A stretch of 64,000 nucleotides of DNA from Ancylobacter sp. Lp-2. GTDB taxonomy: Bacteria > Pseudomonadota > Alphaproteobacteria > Rhizobiales > Xanthobacteraceae. Position numbers and translations under genes: made by a program. Location of the stretch: contig NZ_JAJALI010000002.1 of assembly GCF_020523795.1 (NCBI RefSeq), positions 431,690 through 495,689 of the forward strand. The letters are read 5' to 3'. How positions within the stretch are numbered: the stretch's first letter is position 1; each line of letters begins with the position of its first letter. Of this stretch, positions 49,089 to 57,656 are shown piece after piece. The notes beneath the pieces were generated by a model. The model searched no databases. It had not been told where the DNA came from and was given only the letters and a program-made list of their open reading frames with translations.

Positions 49089-49826
49089 TCAGCCCGCCCG
49101 CGCGGCCAGCATCGCCTTGACATCCGCCATGGCGGCGGCGAGCCGCTCGGCATCGCGGGCGCGCACCACCAGATTGGTGTTGGGACGGCCGAGCTCGTCG
49201 GCGAAGGGGTAGGAGCCGATCGACACCTCGGGATGGGCCTTGGCGATCTCGCCGAGCGGGCCGCCGACATCGCCCTCCTTGGCGTCCGCCCGCACCGTCT
49301 CCGACAGCATCACCCGGCCGGTCTTCAGCTGCGGCGCCACCTCGTCCAGCATCGCCTGCATGATCGAGGGCACGCCGGCCATGACGATGACGTTGCCGAT
49401 CCAGAAGCCCGGCGCCTTGGAGATCTTGTTGGCGACCAGCGCCGCGCCGTGCGGAATGCGCGCCATGCGCAGCCGCGCCTCGTTGAGGTCGGCCTCGGGA
49501 ATGCGCTCCAGCAGCATGGCGCGGGCCTCGGCGTTCACCGAGATGTCGACGCCGAACGCCTTGGCCACGCTGTCGGCGGTGATGTCGTCATGGGTCGGCC
49601 CGATGCCGCCGGTGGTGAACACATAGGTGTAGCGGGCGCGCAGCGCGTTCAGCGCGGCGACGATCTCGTCCTCGATGTCCGGCACCACCCGCACCTCGGC
49701 GACGTCGACGCCGATGGCGGTGAGATATTCGGCGATGTAGCCGATGTTCTTGTCCTTGGTGCGCCCCGAGAGGATCTCGTCGCCGATGACCAGAATACCT
49801 GCCGTGACCGCGTCCTGCGTGCTCAT
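49089..49826 (-). CDS. CinA-type molybdopterin-binding protein
   Basis: 245 aa, only the N-terminal MoCF-biosynthesis-like domain of CinA (COG1058). Motifs: ILVIGDEILSGRTKDKNIGYIAEYL, VFTTGGIGPTHDDITADSVAKAF and PGFWIGNVIVMAGVPSIMQ. The C-terminal CinA deamidase/pyrophosphatase half is absent, which is usual in alphaproteobacteria. ATG 49826 is used; GTG 49829 precedes it. The role is uncertain; related proteins are nicotinamide-nucleotide or ADP-ribose processing enzymes. Confidence 0.88.
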   Translation of the reverse strand: MSTQDAVTAGILVIGDEILSGRTKDKNIGYIAEYLTAIGVDVAEVRVVPDIEDEIVAALNALRARYTYVFTTGGIGPTHDDITADSVAKAFGVDISVNAEARAMLLERIPEADLNEARLRMARIPHGAALVANKISKAPGFWIGNVIVMAGVPSIMQAMLDEVAPQLKTGRVMLSETVRADAKEGDVGGPLGEIAKAHPEVSIGSYPFADELGRPNTNLVVRARDAERLAAAMADVKAMLAARAG

Positions 49827-49980
49827 CACCCGATTCCCCGTCGCTGGCGCCGCACCGGCCGGCGCTTATGCCGCACATGCGCGCAAAGCTCGCTTGAGGC
49901 AAGGGCACGACGCCTGCGTTTTGAGCAAAATGAAACCATTCCACGCAATATCGGCCTAGGTACTCCACCCCCTCTTCCGC

Positions 49981-49995
49981 TGGCACGGCGTTTGT
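49981..49995 (+). promoter_or_regulatory. Sigma-54 (-24/-12) promoter of the ATP-grasp/Anbu operon
   Basis: TGGCACG-GCGT-TTGT matches the sigma-54 consensus TGGCACG-N4-TTGC at ten of eleven fixed positions, with the exact GG-N10-G spacing. Transcription would start near 50007, about 25 bases ahead of ATG 50033, with the ribosome site between. NtrC, the usual nitrogen-limitation activator, is encoded in this same window. No clear NtrC site was found in 49830-49980. Confidence 0.7.
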
Positions 49996-50032
49996 AGCTA
50001 ACTTGCCGTAGTTGGGGAGTGAACCTGCCACG

Positions 50033-51454
50033 ATGACCGTCGCGTTCGACGAAATGACCAATGCGGACGGCTCGGTCCGCGCCGCGTACACCGCCCTCGC
50101 CCGCTGGCTGAGCAACGTTCCGCCCGACGTGCTTGATCATCGCCGCAAGGAAGCGGAGTTCATCTTCCGCAAGATCGGCATCACCTTCGCCGTCTATGGC
50201 GACAGCGATGCCCAGGAGCGGCTGATCCCCTTCGACATCATCCCGCGCGTGCTGACCGGCGGCGAGTGGAGCCGGCTCTCCAAGGGGCTGGAGCAGCGCA
50301 CCAAGGCGCTGAACCTCTACATCAAGGACGTCTACTCCAAGCGCGAGATCCTGCGCGCCGGCATCGTGCCGGAGGACCTCGTCTACCAGAACCCGGTGTT
50401 TCGCCCGGAGATGAACGGCCAGAAGGTGCCGCACGACCTCTACGTGCACATCGCCGGCATCGACGTGGTGCGCATCGATTCCGAGACGTTCTACGTGCTC
50501 GAGGACAATGCCCGCACGCCCTCCGGCGTCTCCTACATGCTGGAGAACCGCGAGATCATGATGCGGCTGTTCCCCGAGCTGTTCGCGGAGAACCGCGTCG
50601 CGCCGGTGGAGAACTACGCCGACGAATTGCTGGCGACGCTGAAATCGCTCGCCCCGACCACCGCCACCAGCGACCCGGTGGTGGTGGTGCTCACCCCCGG
50701 CATCTTCAACTCGGCCTATTACGAGCACTCCTTCCTCGCCGACAAGCTGGGCGTGGAACTGGTGGAGGGGCGCGACCTCTTCATCAAGAACGACATCGTC
50801 TATATGCGCACCACCGAGGGGCCCAAGCGCGTCGACGTGATCTATCGCCGGCTCGACGACGACTTCATCGACCCCCTCGCCTTCCGTCCCGACAGCGTGC
50901 TCGGCGTGCCCGGGCTGATGAGCGCCTACCACGCCGGCAACGTCACGCTGACCAACGCGGTCGGCACCGGCGTCGCCGACGACAAGGCGGTCTACAGCTA
51001 CATGCCGGAGATCGTCCGCTTCTATCTCGGCGAGGAGCCGATCCTGAAGAACGTGCCGACCTGGCGCTGCCGCGAGGCCGACCACCTGAAATACGTGCTC
51101 GACAATCTGCACGAGCTCGTCGTGAAGGAAGTGCACGGCTCGGGCGGCTACGGCATGCTGATCGGCCCGCGGGCGGACAAGGCGCAGATCGAACTGTTCC
51201 GCGCCAAGCTGAAGCAGGATCCCACCAACTTCATCGCCCAGCCGACGCTGGCGCTGTCCACCTGCCCGACCTTCGTCGAGGAAGGCATCGCGCCGCGCCA
51301 TGTCGATCTGCGTCCCTTCGTGCTGACCGGTTCCGACCGGGTGCGCATCGTGCCGGGCGGGCTGACGCGGGTGGCGCTGCAGGCGGGTTCGCTGGTGGTG
51401 AATTCCAGCCAGGGCGGCGGGACCAAGGACACCTGGGTGCTGGAGGAGAACTGA
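50033..51454 (+). CDS. Circularly permuted ATP-grasp type 2 ligase
   Basis: About 473 aa. Characteristic segments: FDIIPRVLTGGEWSRLSKGLEQR, IDVVRIDSETFYVLEDNARTPSGVSYMLENREIM, VKEVHGSGGYGMLIGP and FIAQPTLALSTCPTF. The permuted ATP-grasp family is predicted to make amide bonds, joining amino acids or glutamate-like units to a peptide or acceptor. ATG 50033 lies about 12 bases after GGGGAGTG; TTG 50012 is in frame upstream. It is first gene of the alpha-E/transglutaminase/Anbu group. Confidence 0.9.
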   Translation: MTVAFDEMTNADGSVRAAYTALARWLSNVPPDVLDHRRKEAEFIFRKIGITFAVYGDSDAQERLIPFDIIPRVLTGGEWSRLSKGLEQRTKALNLYIKDVYSKREILRAGIVPEDLVYQNPVFRPEMNGQKVPHDLYVHIAGIDVVRIDSETFYVLEDNARTPSGVSYMLENREIMMRLFPELFAENRVAPVENYADELLATLKSLAPTTATSDPVVVVLTPGIFNSAYYEHSFLADKLGVELVEGRDLFIKNDIVYMRTTEGPKRVDVIYRRLDDDFIDPLAFRPDSVLGVPGLMSAYHAGNVTLTNAVGTGVADDKAVYSYMPEIVRFYLGEEPILKNVPTWRCREADHLKYVLDNLHELVVKEVHGSGGYGMLIGPRADKAQIELFRAKLKQDPTNFIAQPTLALSTCPTFVEEGIAPRHVDLRPFVLTGSDRVRIVPGGLTRVALQAGSLVVNSSQGGGTKDTWVLEEN

Positions 51455-51471
51455 GGCAGGATGGGATAAAG

Positions 51472-51493
51472 CCCTCTCCCCCAAGGGAGAGGG
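51472..51493. other. Hairpin between ATP-grasp gene and lysE-like gene
   Basis: A perfect 9-bp stem CCCTCTCCC / GGGAGAGGG with loop CCAA. It lies 18 bases after the ATP-grasp stop and 25 before the LysE start. There is no T-tract, so it may be an attenuator or mRNA-stability element rather than a full terminator. Confidence 0.6.
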
Positions 51494-51518
51494 TCGGCAG
51501 GTTCAGGGAGAGTCTGAC

Positions 51519-52142
51519 ATGAGCATCGAGACCTGGCTGGCCTTCGTCGCCGCTTCGGCGGTGCTGCTGCTCATCCCCGGGCCGACCATCCTGCTCGTCG
51601 TCTCCTATGCGCTCGGACAGGGGCGCAAGGTCGCCCTGCCGGTCGCCGCCGGCGTGGCGCTCGGCGACTTCACGGCGATGACGTTCTCCATGCTCGGGCT
51701 CGGGGCGCTACTCGCCACCTCCGCCGCGCTGTTCACCGTGCTGAAATGGATCGGCGCTCTCTACCTGATCTGGCTCGGCATCAAGCTGTGGCGCGCCGGC
51801 GCCAGCCCGCTGGTCGCTCCCGCGCAGGGGAACGGGCGGGCGATCAAGATGCTGGCGCATGCGTGGCTGGTGACGGCGCTCAACCCCAAGAGCCTCACCT
51901 TCTTCGTGGCGTTCCTGCCGCAGTTCCTCGACACCTCCCGGCCGATGCTCGGCCAGATGGTGGTGTTCGAGACCACCTTCCTGGTGCTGGCGGCGGCGAA
52001 TGCCTTCACCTACGCGCTGGTGGCCGGCAGGCTGCGCGGCGCCATCAGCAATTCCTCGGTCGTCGTCGCGGTGAACCGCATCGGCGGCTCCCTTCTCATC
52101 GGGGCGGGCCTTGCCACGCTCGCCTGGCGCAACGCCAAATAA
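51519..52142 (+). CDS. LysE/RhtB-family amino acid exporter
   Basis: 207 aa with six hydrophobic helices. The N-terminus SIETWLAFVAASAVLLLIPGPTILLVVSYALGQGRK is the LysE signature, and NPKSLTFFVAFLPQF is the second. Family members export amino acids and derivatives such as homoserine lactones. It sits between the ATP-grasp and alpha-E genes, 14 nt before the latter. GGGAGA precedes ATG 51519. Confidence 0.92.
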   Translation: MSIETWLAFVAASAVLLLIPGPTILLVVSYALGQGRKVALPVAAGVALGDFTAMTFSMLGLGALLATSAALFTVLKWIGALYLIWLGIKLWRAGASPLVAPAQGNGRAIKMLAHAWLVTALNPKSLTFFVAFLPQFLDTSRPMLGQMVVFETTFLVLAAANAFTYALVAGRLRGAISNSSVVVAVNRIGGSLLIGAGLATLAWRNAK

Positions 52143-52155
52143 GGCGCGGGTTCTC

Positions 52156-53100
52156 ATGCTGTCACGTACCGCCGACAATCTTTACTGGCTCGCCCGCTAC
52201 ATGGAGCGGGCCGACTGCCTCGCGCGCCTGCTCGACGTCACCCAGCGCCTCGCCCAGCTGCCGGTCGCCTATGGCGGCTCCACCAATGAATGGCGCTCGG
52301 CGCTGCTGACCGCCGGCTGCGCCGACCAGTTCAAGCAGCTCCACGGCGACGACGCCACCGAACAGAACGTCATCAACTTCCTCGCCTTCGCGCCGGAAAA
52401 CCCCTCCTCGATCCGCAACTGCTTCGAGATCGCCCGCACCAATGCCCGCTCGGTGCGCACCGCGCTCACCATCGAGATGTGGGAGACCATCAACTCCTCC
52501 TGGCTGGAGCTGAAGCGCTATTCCACCAAGGACATGACCCGCGAGGAGCTGGCGCGCTTCCTCTCCTTCGTGAAGGAGACCTCGCTGCGCTTCGACGGCG
52601 CCGCCTACCGCACCATGCTGCGCAACGACGCCTTCTGGTTCTCCCGCGTCGGCATGTATGTCGAGCGGGCCGACAACACCGCGCGCATCCTCGACGTGAA
52701 GTATCACGTGCTGCTGCCCGACTCGGAGCACATCGGCGGGCCGCTCGACTACTTCCAGTGGTCGTCGATCCTGCGCTCGGTGTCGGCGCTGACCTCGTTC
52801 CACTGGGTGTACCGCGAGAGCGTGAAGCCGTGGCTGGTGGCCGACCTGCTGATCCTCAACGCGCAGATGCCGCGCTCGCTGACCAGTTGCTACCAGAACA
52901 TCTCGCGTTATCTCGATGACATCGCCGCCTATTATGGACGGCAGGGAACCGCGCAACGGCTGGCCCGTTCCACCTTCACGCGGCTGTCCAACAGCCGGAT
53001 GGACGACGTGTTCCAGACCGGGCTGCACGAATATATCGAGACCTTCGTCTCCGAGAACAACCGGCTCGGCGCCACGGTGACCGAGCAGTATCTTCTGTAA
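52156..53100 (+). CDS. Alpha-E domain protein
   Basis: 314 aa, almost all helical. Signature MLSRTADNLYWLARYMERADCLARLLDV at the N-terminus, YVERADNTARILDVKY mid-protein. The alpha-E domain is found only with circularly permuted ATP-grasp and transglutaminase partners and is thought to join them in a peptide-tagging or ligation complex. Biochemical role not established. ATG 52156. Confidence 0.9.
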   Translation: MLSRTADNLYWLARYMERADCLARLLDVTQRLAQLPVAYGGSTNEWRSALLTAGCADQFKQLHGDDATEQNVINFLAFAPENPSSIRNCFEIARTNARSVRTALTIEMWETINSSWLELKRYSTKDMTREELARFLSFVKETSLRFDGAAYRTMLRNDAFWFSRVGMYVERADNTARILDVKYHVLLPDSEHIGGPLDYFQWSSILRSVSALTSFHWVYRESVKPWLVADLLILNAQMPRSLTSCYQNISRYLDDIAAYYGRQGTAQRLARSTFTRLSNSRMDDVFQTGLHEYIETFVSENNRLGATVTEQYLL

Positions 53101-53170
53101 CGGGCGCGCGCCTCCAGACCGGCCGTGCCCGCCGCCCTCTACCGCCTTCCGCGCCGCCAACGGTGTTCCC

Positions 53171-54007
53171 ATGCGTATCCATGTCAGCCACGCGACCGTC
53201 TACCGCTACGACCCGCCGGCCAAGGGCGCCATCCAGATCCTGCGGCTGACCCCGCGCAGCCATGACGGGCAATATGTCGTCGCCTGGCGCATCGACGTCT
53301 CCGAGAGCTGCCGGCTGCAGGCGCATGAGGACGCCTTCGGCAACCTCTCCCACACCTTCGCCATTGACGGGCCGCTGTCCGAGCTGCGCGTCACCGTCGA
53401 GGGCGAGGTGGAGACGCAGGACACCTCCGGCGTGGTGCGCGGCACGGTGGAGCGCTTCCCGCCCAGCCTGTTCCTGCGCGACAGCGAGTTGACCGCCTCC
53501 AGCGCCGAGATGCGGGAATTCGCGCAGGACGCCATCGCCGGCGAGGCCGACGGCCTGGCCCGGCTGCACCGGCTGATGGGCGGGCTGGCGAAGGGCATGA
53601 CCTACGATCCCGACCCGACCATCGTGTCCACCAAGGCGGCCGAGGCCTTCGCGCTGAAGCGCGGCGTCTGCCAGGACTTCGCGCATGTCTTCATCGGCTG
53701 CGCCCGCCATCTCGGCGTTCCCGCCCGCTATGTCAGCGGCTATCTGGTGGGCGACGGCGCCCATGCCGACCAGGGCGCCGGCCACCAGGCCGGGCACGCC
53801 TGGGCGGAGGCGTATGTCGAGGGATTCGGCTGGGTCGGCTTCGATGCGGCCAACGACGTCTGTCCGACCGACGCCTATGTCCGCGTCGCTGTCGGCCTCG
53901 ATTATCTCAGTGCCGCGCCGGTACGCGGAAACCGCTATGGCGGAGGTGACGAGGTGTTGTCGGTAGCGCTCACCGTCGACCAATCGAGCCGCCAGATCCA
54001 GGGCTGA
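53171..54007 (+). CDS. Transglutaminase-like cysteine protease
   Basis: 278 aa. The N-terminal beta domain (MRIHVSHATVYRYDPPAKGAIQILRLTPRSHDGQ) is the usual partner of this family. The catalytic core has Cys in KRGVCQDFAHVFIG, His in GHAWAEAYVEGFGWVGFDAAND with the Asp that completes the triad. In this operon type it is predicted to be a peptidase that cleaves, or transfers, the ATP-grasp product. 70 nt after the alpha-E gene. Confidence 0.92.
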   Translation: MRIHVSHATVYRYDPPAKGAIQILRLTPRSHDGQYVVAWRIDVSESCRLQAHEDAFGNLSHTFAIDGPLSELRVTVEGEVETQDTSGVVRGTVERFPPSLFLRDSELTASSAEMREFAQDAIAGEADGLARLHRLMGGLAKGMTYDPDPTIVSTKAAEAFALKRGVCQDFAHVFIGCARHLGVPARYVSGYLVGDGAHADQGAGHQAGHAWAEAYVEGFGWVGFDAANDVCPTDAYVRVAVGLDYLSAAPVRGNRYGGGDEVLSVALTVDQSSRQIQG

Positions 54008-54087
54008 TATTGCCCGCCCACGAAGCGTCCCGCTATAAGGACGCGCCATGAACATGCGCCATGCGCGCGCCGGGGGAAGTGCCTTCA

Positions 54088-54825
54088 ATGACCTATTGCT
54101 GCGGAATCCTGGTGCGCGACGGTCTCGTCATGATCGCCGACACCCGCACCAATGCGGGGCTCGACAATGTCTCGACCTTCCGCAAGCTGCACATCTTCGA
54201 GGAGCCGGGCCGGCATGTGATGGCGCTGGCCACCGCCGGCAACCTCTCGATCTCGCAGGCGGTGATCTCGACGCTGCAGGAAGGCCTCGACAACCCGGAG
54301 ACCGGCGAGAAGGAAACGCTGGTCGGCATGTCCAGCATGTTCCGCGCTACCCAGTTGGTGGGCCGTGCCATCCGCCACGTCCACGGCCTCTATGCCGAGG
54401 GGCTGAAGGACGCCGATCTGCGCTTCGACGTCTCCTTCCTGTTCGGCGGCCAGGTGAATGGCGGGCGGCTGCGGCTGTTCATGATCTATGCCGCCGGCAA
54501 TTTCATCGAATGCACCGCCGACACGCCGTTCCTGCAGATCGGCGAGCACAAATACGGCAAGCCGGTGCTGGACCGCTCGGTCACCTACAATACCGACCTC
54601 TATGACGCGCTGAAGCTCGGGCTGATCTCGATGGATTCGACCATGCGCTCGAATCTCGGGGTGGGCATGCCGATCGACATCCTGCTGGCGCGCCGCGATG
54701 CCGGGCAGTCCGAGCTCAATTATCGCATTGAGCCGGGCGAGCCCTATTTCCACGATCTGCGCGAGCGCTGGTCGGCGGCGCTCCGGGCGGCGCACAATAA
54801 TATTCCCCGCCCGCCCTATCGCTGA
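54088..54825 (+). CDS. Anbu (proteasome-type peptidase, BPH)
   Basis: 245 aa. Thr2, exposed after Met removal, is the presumed nucleophile (MTYCCGILVRDGLVMIADTRTNAG), with the Asp/Lys pair in ADTRTNAG and FRKLHIF. It is related to HslV and 20S beta subunits and forms ring-like assemblies without an encoded ATPase partner. ATG 54088 has GGGGGAAG nine bases upstream; a longer start would block Thr2. It is the last gene of the operon. Confidence 0.92.
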   Translation: MTYCCGILVRDGLVMIADTRTNAGLDNVSTFRKLHIFEEPGRHVMALATAGNLSISQAVISTLQEGLDNPETGEKETLVGMSSMFRATQLVGRAIRHVHGLYAEGLKDADLRFDVSFLFGGQVNGGRLRLFMIYAAGNFIECTADTPFLQIGEHKYGKPVLDRSVTYNTDLYDALKLGLISMDSTMRSNLGVGMPIDILLARRDAGQSELNYRIEPGEPYFHDLRERWSAALRAAHNNIPRPPYR

Positions 54826-54830
54826 GCGAA

Positions 54831-54868
54831 GAAGAGCCCGGAGGCACGCCGTACCATCCGGGCTCTTC
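54831..54868. terminator. Terminator-like hairpin after the Anbu gene
   Basis: A perfect 12-bp stem GAAGAGCCCGGA (54831-54842) / TCCGGGCTCTTC (54857-54868), 14-base loop, five bases after the Anbu stop. No T-tract. The position also suits the converging small gene at 54903. Confidence 0.65.
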
Positions 54869-54902
54869 GCAAGGCATTCGAAGCGGAGCTGCTCGCGCCC
54901 GA

Positions 54903-54974
54903 TCAGGTGAGCAGGTAAAGAAGAATGATGATCGGGATCGGAATGCCGATCAGCCACATAAGAATAGCAGGCAT
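54903..54974 (-). CDS. 23-residue hydrophobic membrane peptide
   Basis: Too short for routine gene calls. It reads MPAILMWLIGIPIPIIILLY and ends LLT. It is one Pro-kinked membrane helix (IPIPIIILLYLL). AGGGAGGA lies eight bases before ATG 54974, one of the best ribosome sites in the window. No partner gene; the product may associate with a larger membrane protein. Short peptides of this look occur in many Rhizobiales; function unknown. Confidence 0.65.
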   Translation of the reverse strand: MPAILMWLIGIPIPIIILLYLLT

Positions 54975-55118
54975 TTCTTGATTCCTCCCTGAGGTTCAGG
55001 ATCTCCTGCTGCAATAACGATGTCGTAGCCGTCCGGTTCCACGCTGCTCTTTCCACGCAGATCCTGGAGAACATCTCCGGGCGACAGGAACCCGGCTCCC
55101 GGCCGAACGAGGAACACC

Positions 55119-55880
55119 ATGAACGCCACACCCGACGCTTCCCGAAAGATCGCCCTCGTCACCGGCGCCGGCACCGGCATCGGCAAGGCCGCCGCCCTGG
55201 CGCTCGCCGCCGATGGCTGGACGCTGGCGCTGACCGGCCGCCGGCGCGAGCCGCTCGAGGCGCTGGCCGGCGAGATCGGCGCGGCGGCGCAGGTGCTGCC
55301 GGCCGATGTCAGCGACAAGGCGTCGATCGACGCGCTGTTCGCCGAGATCGCGGCGCGCTTCGGCCGGCTCGACCTGTTGTTCAACAATGCCGGCGGCTGG
55401 TCGCCCGGCGCGCCGATCGAGGACGTGTCGTTCGACGACTGGCAGCGCGTGGTGAACGTCAACCTGACCGGGGTGTTCCTGTGCTCGCAGGCGGCGATCC
55501 GGCTGATGAAGGCGCAGACGCCGAAGGGCGGGCGCATCATCAACAACGGCTCGATCTCGGCGCATGCGCCGCGCCCGCTGACCGCCCCCTACACCGCCAC
55601 CAAGCACGCGGTGAGCGGGCTGACCAAGCAGGTGGCGCTGGAAGGGCGGGCGCACAACATCGCCTGCGGCCAGATCGACATCGGCAATGCCGACACCGAC
55701 ATGGCGGCGAAGATGAAGACCGGCATCCTGCAGGCCAACGGCCAGATCATGGTCGAGCCGGTGTTCGACCCCGTCCATGCCGGAAGAGCGGTCGCCTACA
55801 TGGCGAGCCTGCCGCTCGACGCCAATGTGCTGACGATGACGGTGATGGCGAGCGCCGCCCCCTTCGTCGGGCGCGGCTGA
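55119..55880 (+). CDS. Short-chain dehydrogenase/reductase
   Basis: 253 aa, classical [19 protein letters not shown] binds NAD(P), NNAGG is the strand 4 motif, catalytic Ser in NGSISAH, and YTATKHA carries Tyr/Lys. The Arg residues after strand 2 ([11 protein letters not shown]) suggest NADP preference. The substrate is not predictable. It converges with the Lrp gene (7 nt between stops), so it is not in that operon. Confidence 0.9.
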   Translation: MNATPDASRKIALVTGAGTGIGKAAALALAADGWTLALTGRRREPLEALAGEIGAAAQVLPADVSDKASIDALFAEIAARFGRLDLLFNNAGGWSPGAPIEDVSFDDWQRVVNVNLTGVFLCSQAAIRLMKAQTPKGGRIINNGSISAHAPRPLTAPYTATKHAVSGLTKQVALEGRAHNIACGQIDIGNADTDMAAKMKTGILQANGQIMVEPVFDPVHAGRAVAYMASLPLDANVLTMTVMASAAPFVGRG

Positions 55881-55887
55881 AGCCGGC

Positions 55888-56415
55888 TCAGCCGCCGCGA
55901 CGCTGGCGCGGCGGCTCCTCGCTTTCCAGCGAGACATCCAGCAGCTCGGCGATCGGATAGCCCTCGAAACGCTTCACCGTCTTGGTCACCACATAGGTGA
56001 AATAGACGGAGATGCCGATCTCGCGGGTCAGCAGGTCGTCGACTATCTCCTGGTAATGGGTTATGTTGCGGGCTATGATCTGCAAGATGTAGTCGATACC
56101 ACCACCGACCGCATGGCAGGCCAGAACCTCGGGAATCGTCTTCACCACCTGCTCGAAGCGGGCGAAATGCGCGCTGGTATGGTGCTGCAGCGTCAGCGTG
56201 GTGAAGATCAGCTCAGTCTTGACCAGGCGGGCGAGATCGATCTCGCCGCGATAGCCGCGCACATAGCCGGCCTGCTCCATCTTCTGAAGCCGGTCCCAGC
56301 AGGAGCTCAGCGACAGGCCGATGGCGGAGGCCAGCTCGACCTTCTTGATGCGTCCGTTCTTCTGCAGCAGGGCGAGGATCCGCACATCCACCGCGTCCAG
56401 CCTGTCGCCTGCCAT
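55888..56415 (-). CDS. Lrp/AsnC-family regulator
   Basis: 175 aa. The N-terminal HTH (LDAVDVRILALLQKNGRIKKVELASAIGLSLSSCWDRLQKME) is followed by the RAM ligand domain. It is the last gene of the - strand Liv/peptidase operon, 47 nt after the P1 peptidase gene. It may bind an amino-acid-like substrate of the operon and control it. Confidence 0.9.
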   Translation of the reverse strand: MAGDRLDAVDVRILALLQKNGRIKKVELASAIGLSLSSCWDRLQKMEQAGYVRGYRGEIDLARLVKTELIFTTLTLQHHTSAHFARFEQVVKTIPEVLACHAVGGGIDYILQIIARNITHYQEIVDDLLTREIGISVYFTYVVTKTVKRFEGYPIAELLDVSLESEEPPRQRRGG

Positions 56416-56462
56416 CGGTCCGTCCTTTCGTTGGCGCCGCGTATAAGCACCGCGCGCCGCAA

Positions 56463-57572
56463 TCAGCCGTAACTACGCTTCAACCAATCCTTCGGCAGGG
56501 CCGGTACAAAATTACCGTCACGTCCGGTCATGTCGTCATTGGCGACCATCGCATTGAGGATGGCCTCCTCAACGCTATGCACCAATGCGTCGAAAAACCG
56601 ATCGATGTCGGCCTCGGGTACGAATTCCGCAGCGAGCCGCCGGCCTCTGGCGCCGGTGGCGGCCTCGGCATTGGCGGTCGAGAAGGCGAGGAAGATGTCG
56701 CCGGACGAGTGATAGCCGAGCCCGCCGGTCCAGGCGACGCCGAGCGGCACCCGGCGCGCCAGCCGCTTGAGCTGGTGCGGCAGGAAGGGGGCATCGGTGG
56801 CGATCACCGCGATGATCGAGCCCTTCTCCATGCGCGGCGTGCGCTCGATCATCGCCGGCTCGGCGAGTTCGGCGCCGACGCGACGGCCGCGAATCATCAG
56901 GTTGCGGCGCTGGCCGAAATTCGCCTGCACGAAGGCGCCGACAGTGAACGTCTCGCCGGCCCATTCGACGCGGCGCGAGGCGGTGCCGGACCCGCCCTTG
57001 AAGTTGAACACGATCATACCGGTGCCGCCGCCGACGCTGCCTTCCTCGATCGGCCCTTCCACCGCGCCATCGATGGCGGCGAAGACATGCTCCGGCTTCA
57101 CATGGAAGCCGTTGATGTCGTTTAGGAAGCCGTCATAGGTCTCGGCGGCGACCGGCAGGCCCCAGGCATCTTCCATCACCGACGGCGCGCGGGCGTTCAT
57201 CCAGCCGAGGGTGGCGTCGCGGGTGACGCCGCAGCTATGGGTGTTAGTGATGGTGATCGGGAAATTGAAGGCCCCGATCTCCTCGATGATGTGCGCGCCG
57301 CTCATCTCGCCATTGCCATTGGCGCTGAACAGGCCGGCGAAGACCGGGGCGGCGAGCTGATCGCGCGGGCGCGGCAGGATGGCGGTAACGCCGGTGCGCA
57401 CCGGCCCCTGCCCCACCGCCAGCGGTCCCTCGCCCTCGATGAGGGTGGTATAGCCCACGGCGACGCCGGGCACGTCGGTGATGGCGTTGTGCGGCCCCGG
57501 CACGCCTTCGAAGGGGATGCCGTAATGCCGCGCGCGCGGCCGGCCAGCCGGGGTGAAATGGTATGAATTCAT
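56463..57572 (-). CDS. P1-family aminopeptidase (DmpA/BapA type)
   Basis: 369 aa, self-processing Ntn-like aminopeptidase. VGYTTLIEGEG...GVTAILPR is the N-terminal region. The self-cleavage/nucleophile segment is GSIIAVIATDAPFLPHQLKRLARR, with Ser as the new N-terminus of the beta subunit; NTHSCGVTRDATLGW and GGTGMIVFNFKGG precede it. Family members cleave N-terminal D-Ala, beta-amino-acid or other unusual peptides. ATG 57572 (TTG 57578 is in frame). Its place in an importer operon suggests processing of an imported peptide or amide. Confidence 0.9.
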   Translation of the reverse strand: MNSYHFTPAGRPRARHYGIPFEGVPGPHNAITDVPGVAVGYTTLIEGEGPLAVGQGPVRTGVTAILPRPRDQLAAPVFAGLFSANGNGEMSGAHIIEEIGAFNFPITITNTHSCGVTRDATLGWMNARAPSVMEDAWGLPVAAETYDGFLNDINGFHVKPEHVFAAIDGAVEGPIEEGSVGGGTGMIVFNFKGGSGTASRRVEWAGETFTVGAFVQANFGQRRNLMIRGRRVGAELAEPAMIERTPRMEKGSIIAVIATDAPFLPHQLKRLARRVPLGVAWTGGLGYHSSGDIFLAFSTANAEAATGARGRRLAAEFVPEADIDRFFDALVHSVEEAILNAMVANDDMTGRDGNFVPALPKDWLKRSYG

Positions 57573-57630
57573 AGACAACTAGTAGACGAAATCTGCGCAA
57601 TATGGAATGCAGCGCACCATAAGAAACAAC

Positions 57631-57648
57631 TATCCTAACAATAGGATA
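57631..57648. promoter_or_regulatory. Perfect palindrome upstream of the P1 aminopeptidase gene
   Basis: TATCCTAACAATAGGATA: arms TATCCTA/TAGGATA, four-base centre. It lies in the AT-rich 84-base gap between the deacetylase-type gene and the peptidase gene, 58 bases before the peptidase start. Its size and AT-richness fit a regulator operator, possibly for the Lrp protein encoded downstream. Confidence 0.5.
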
Positions 57649-57656
57649 AGCCACGA

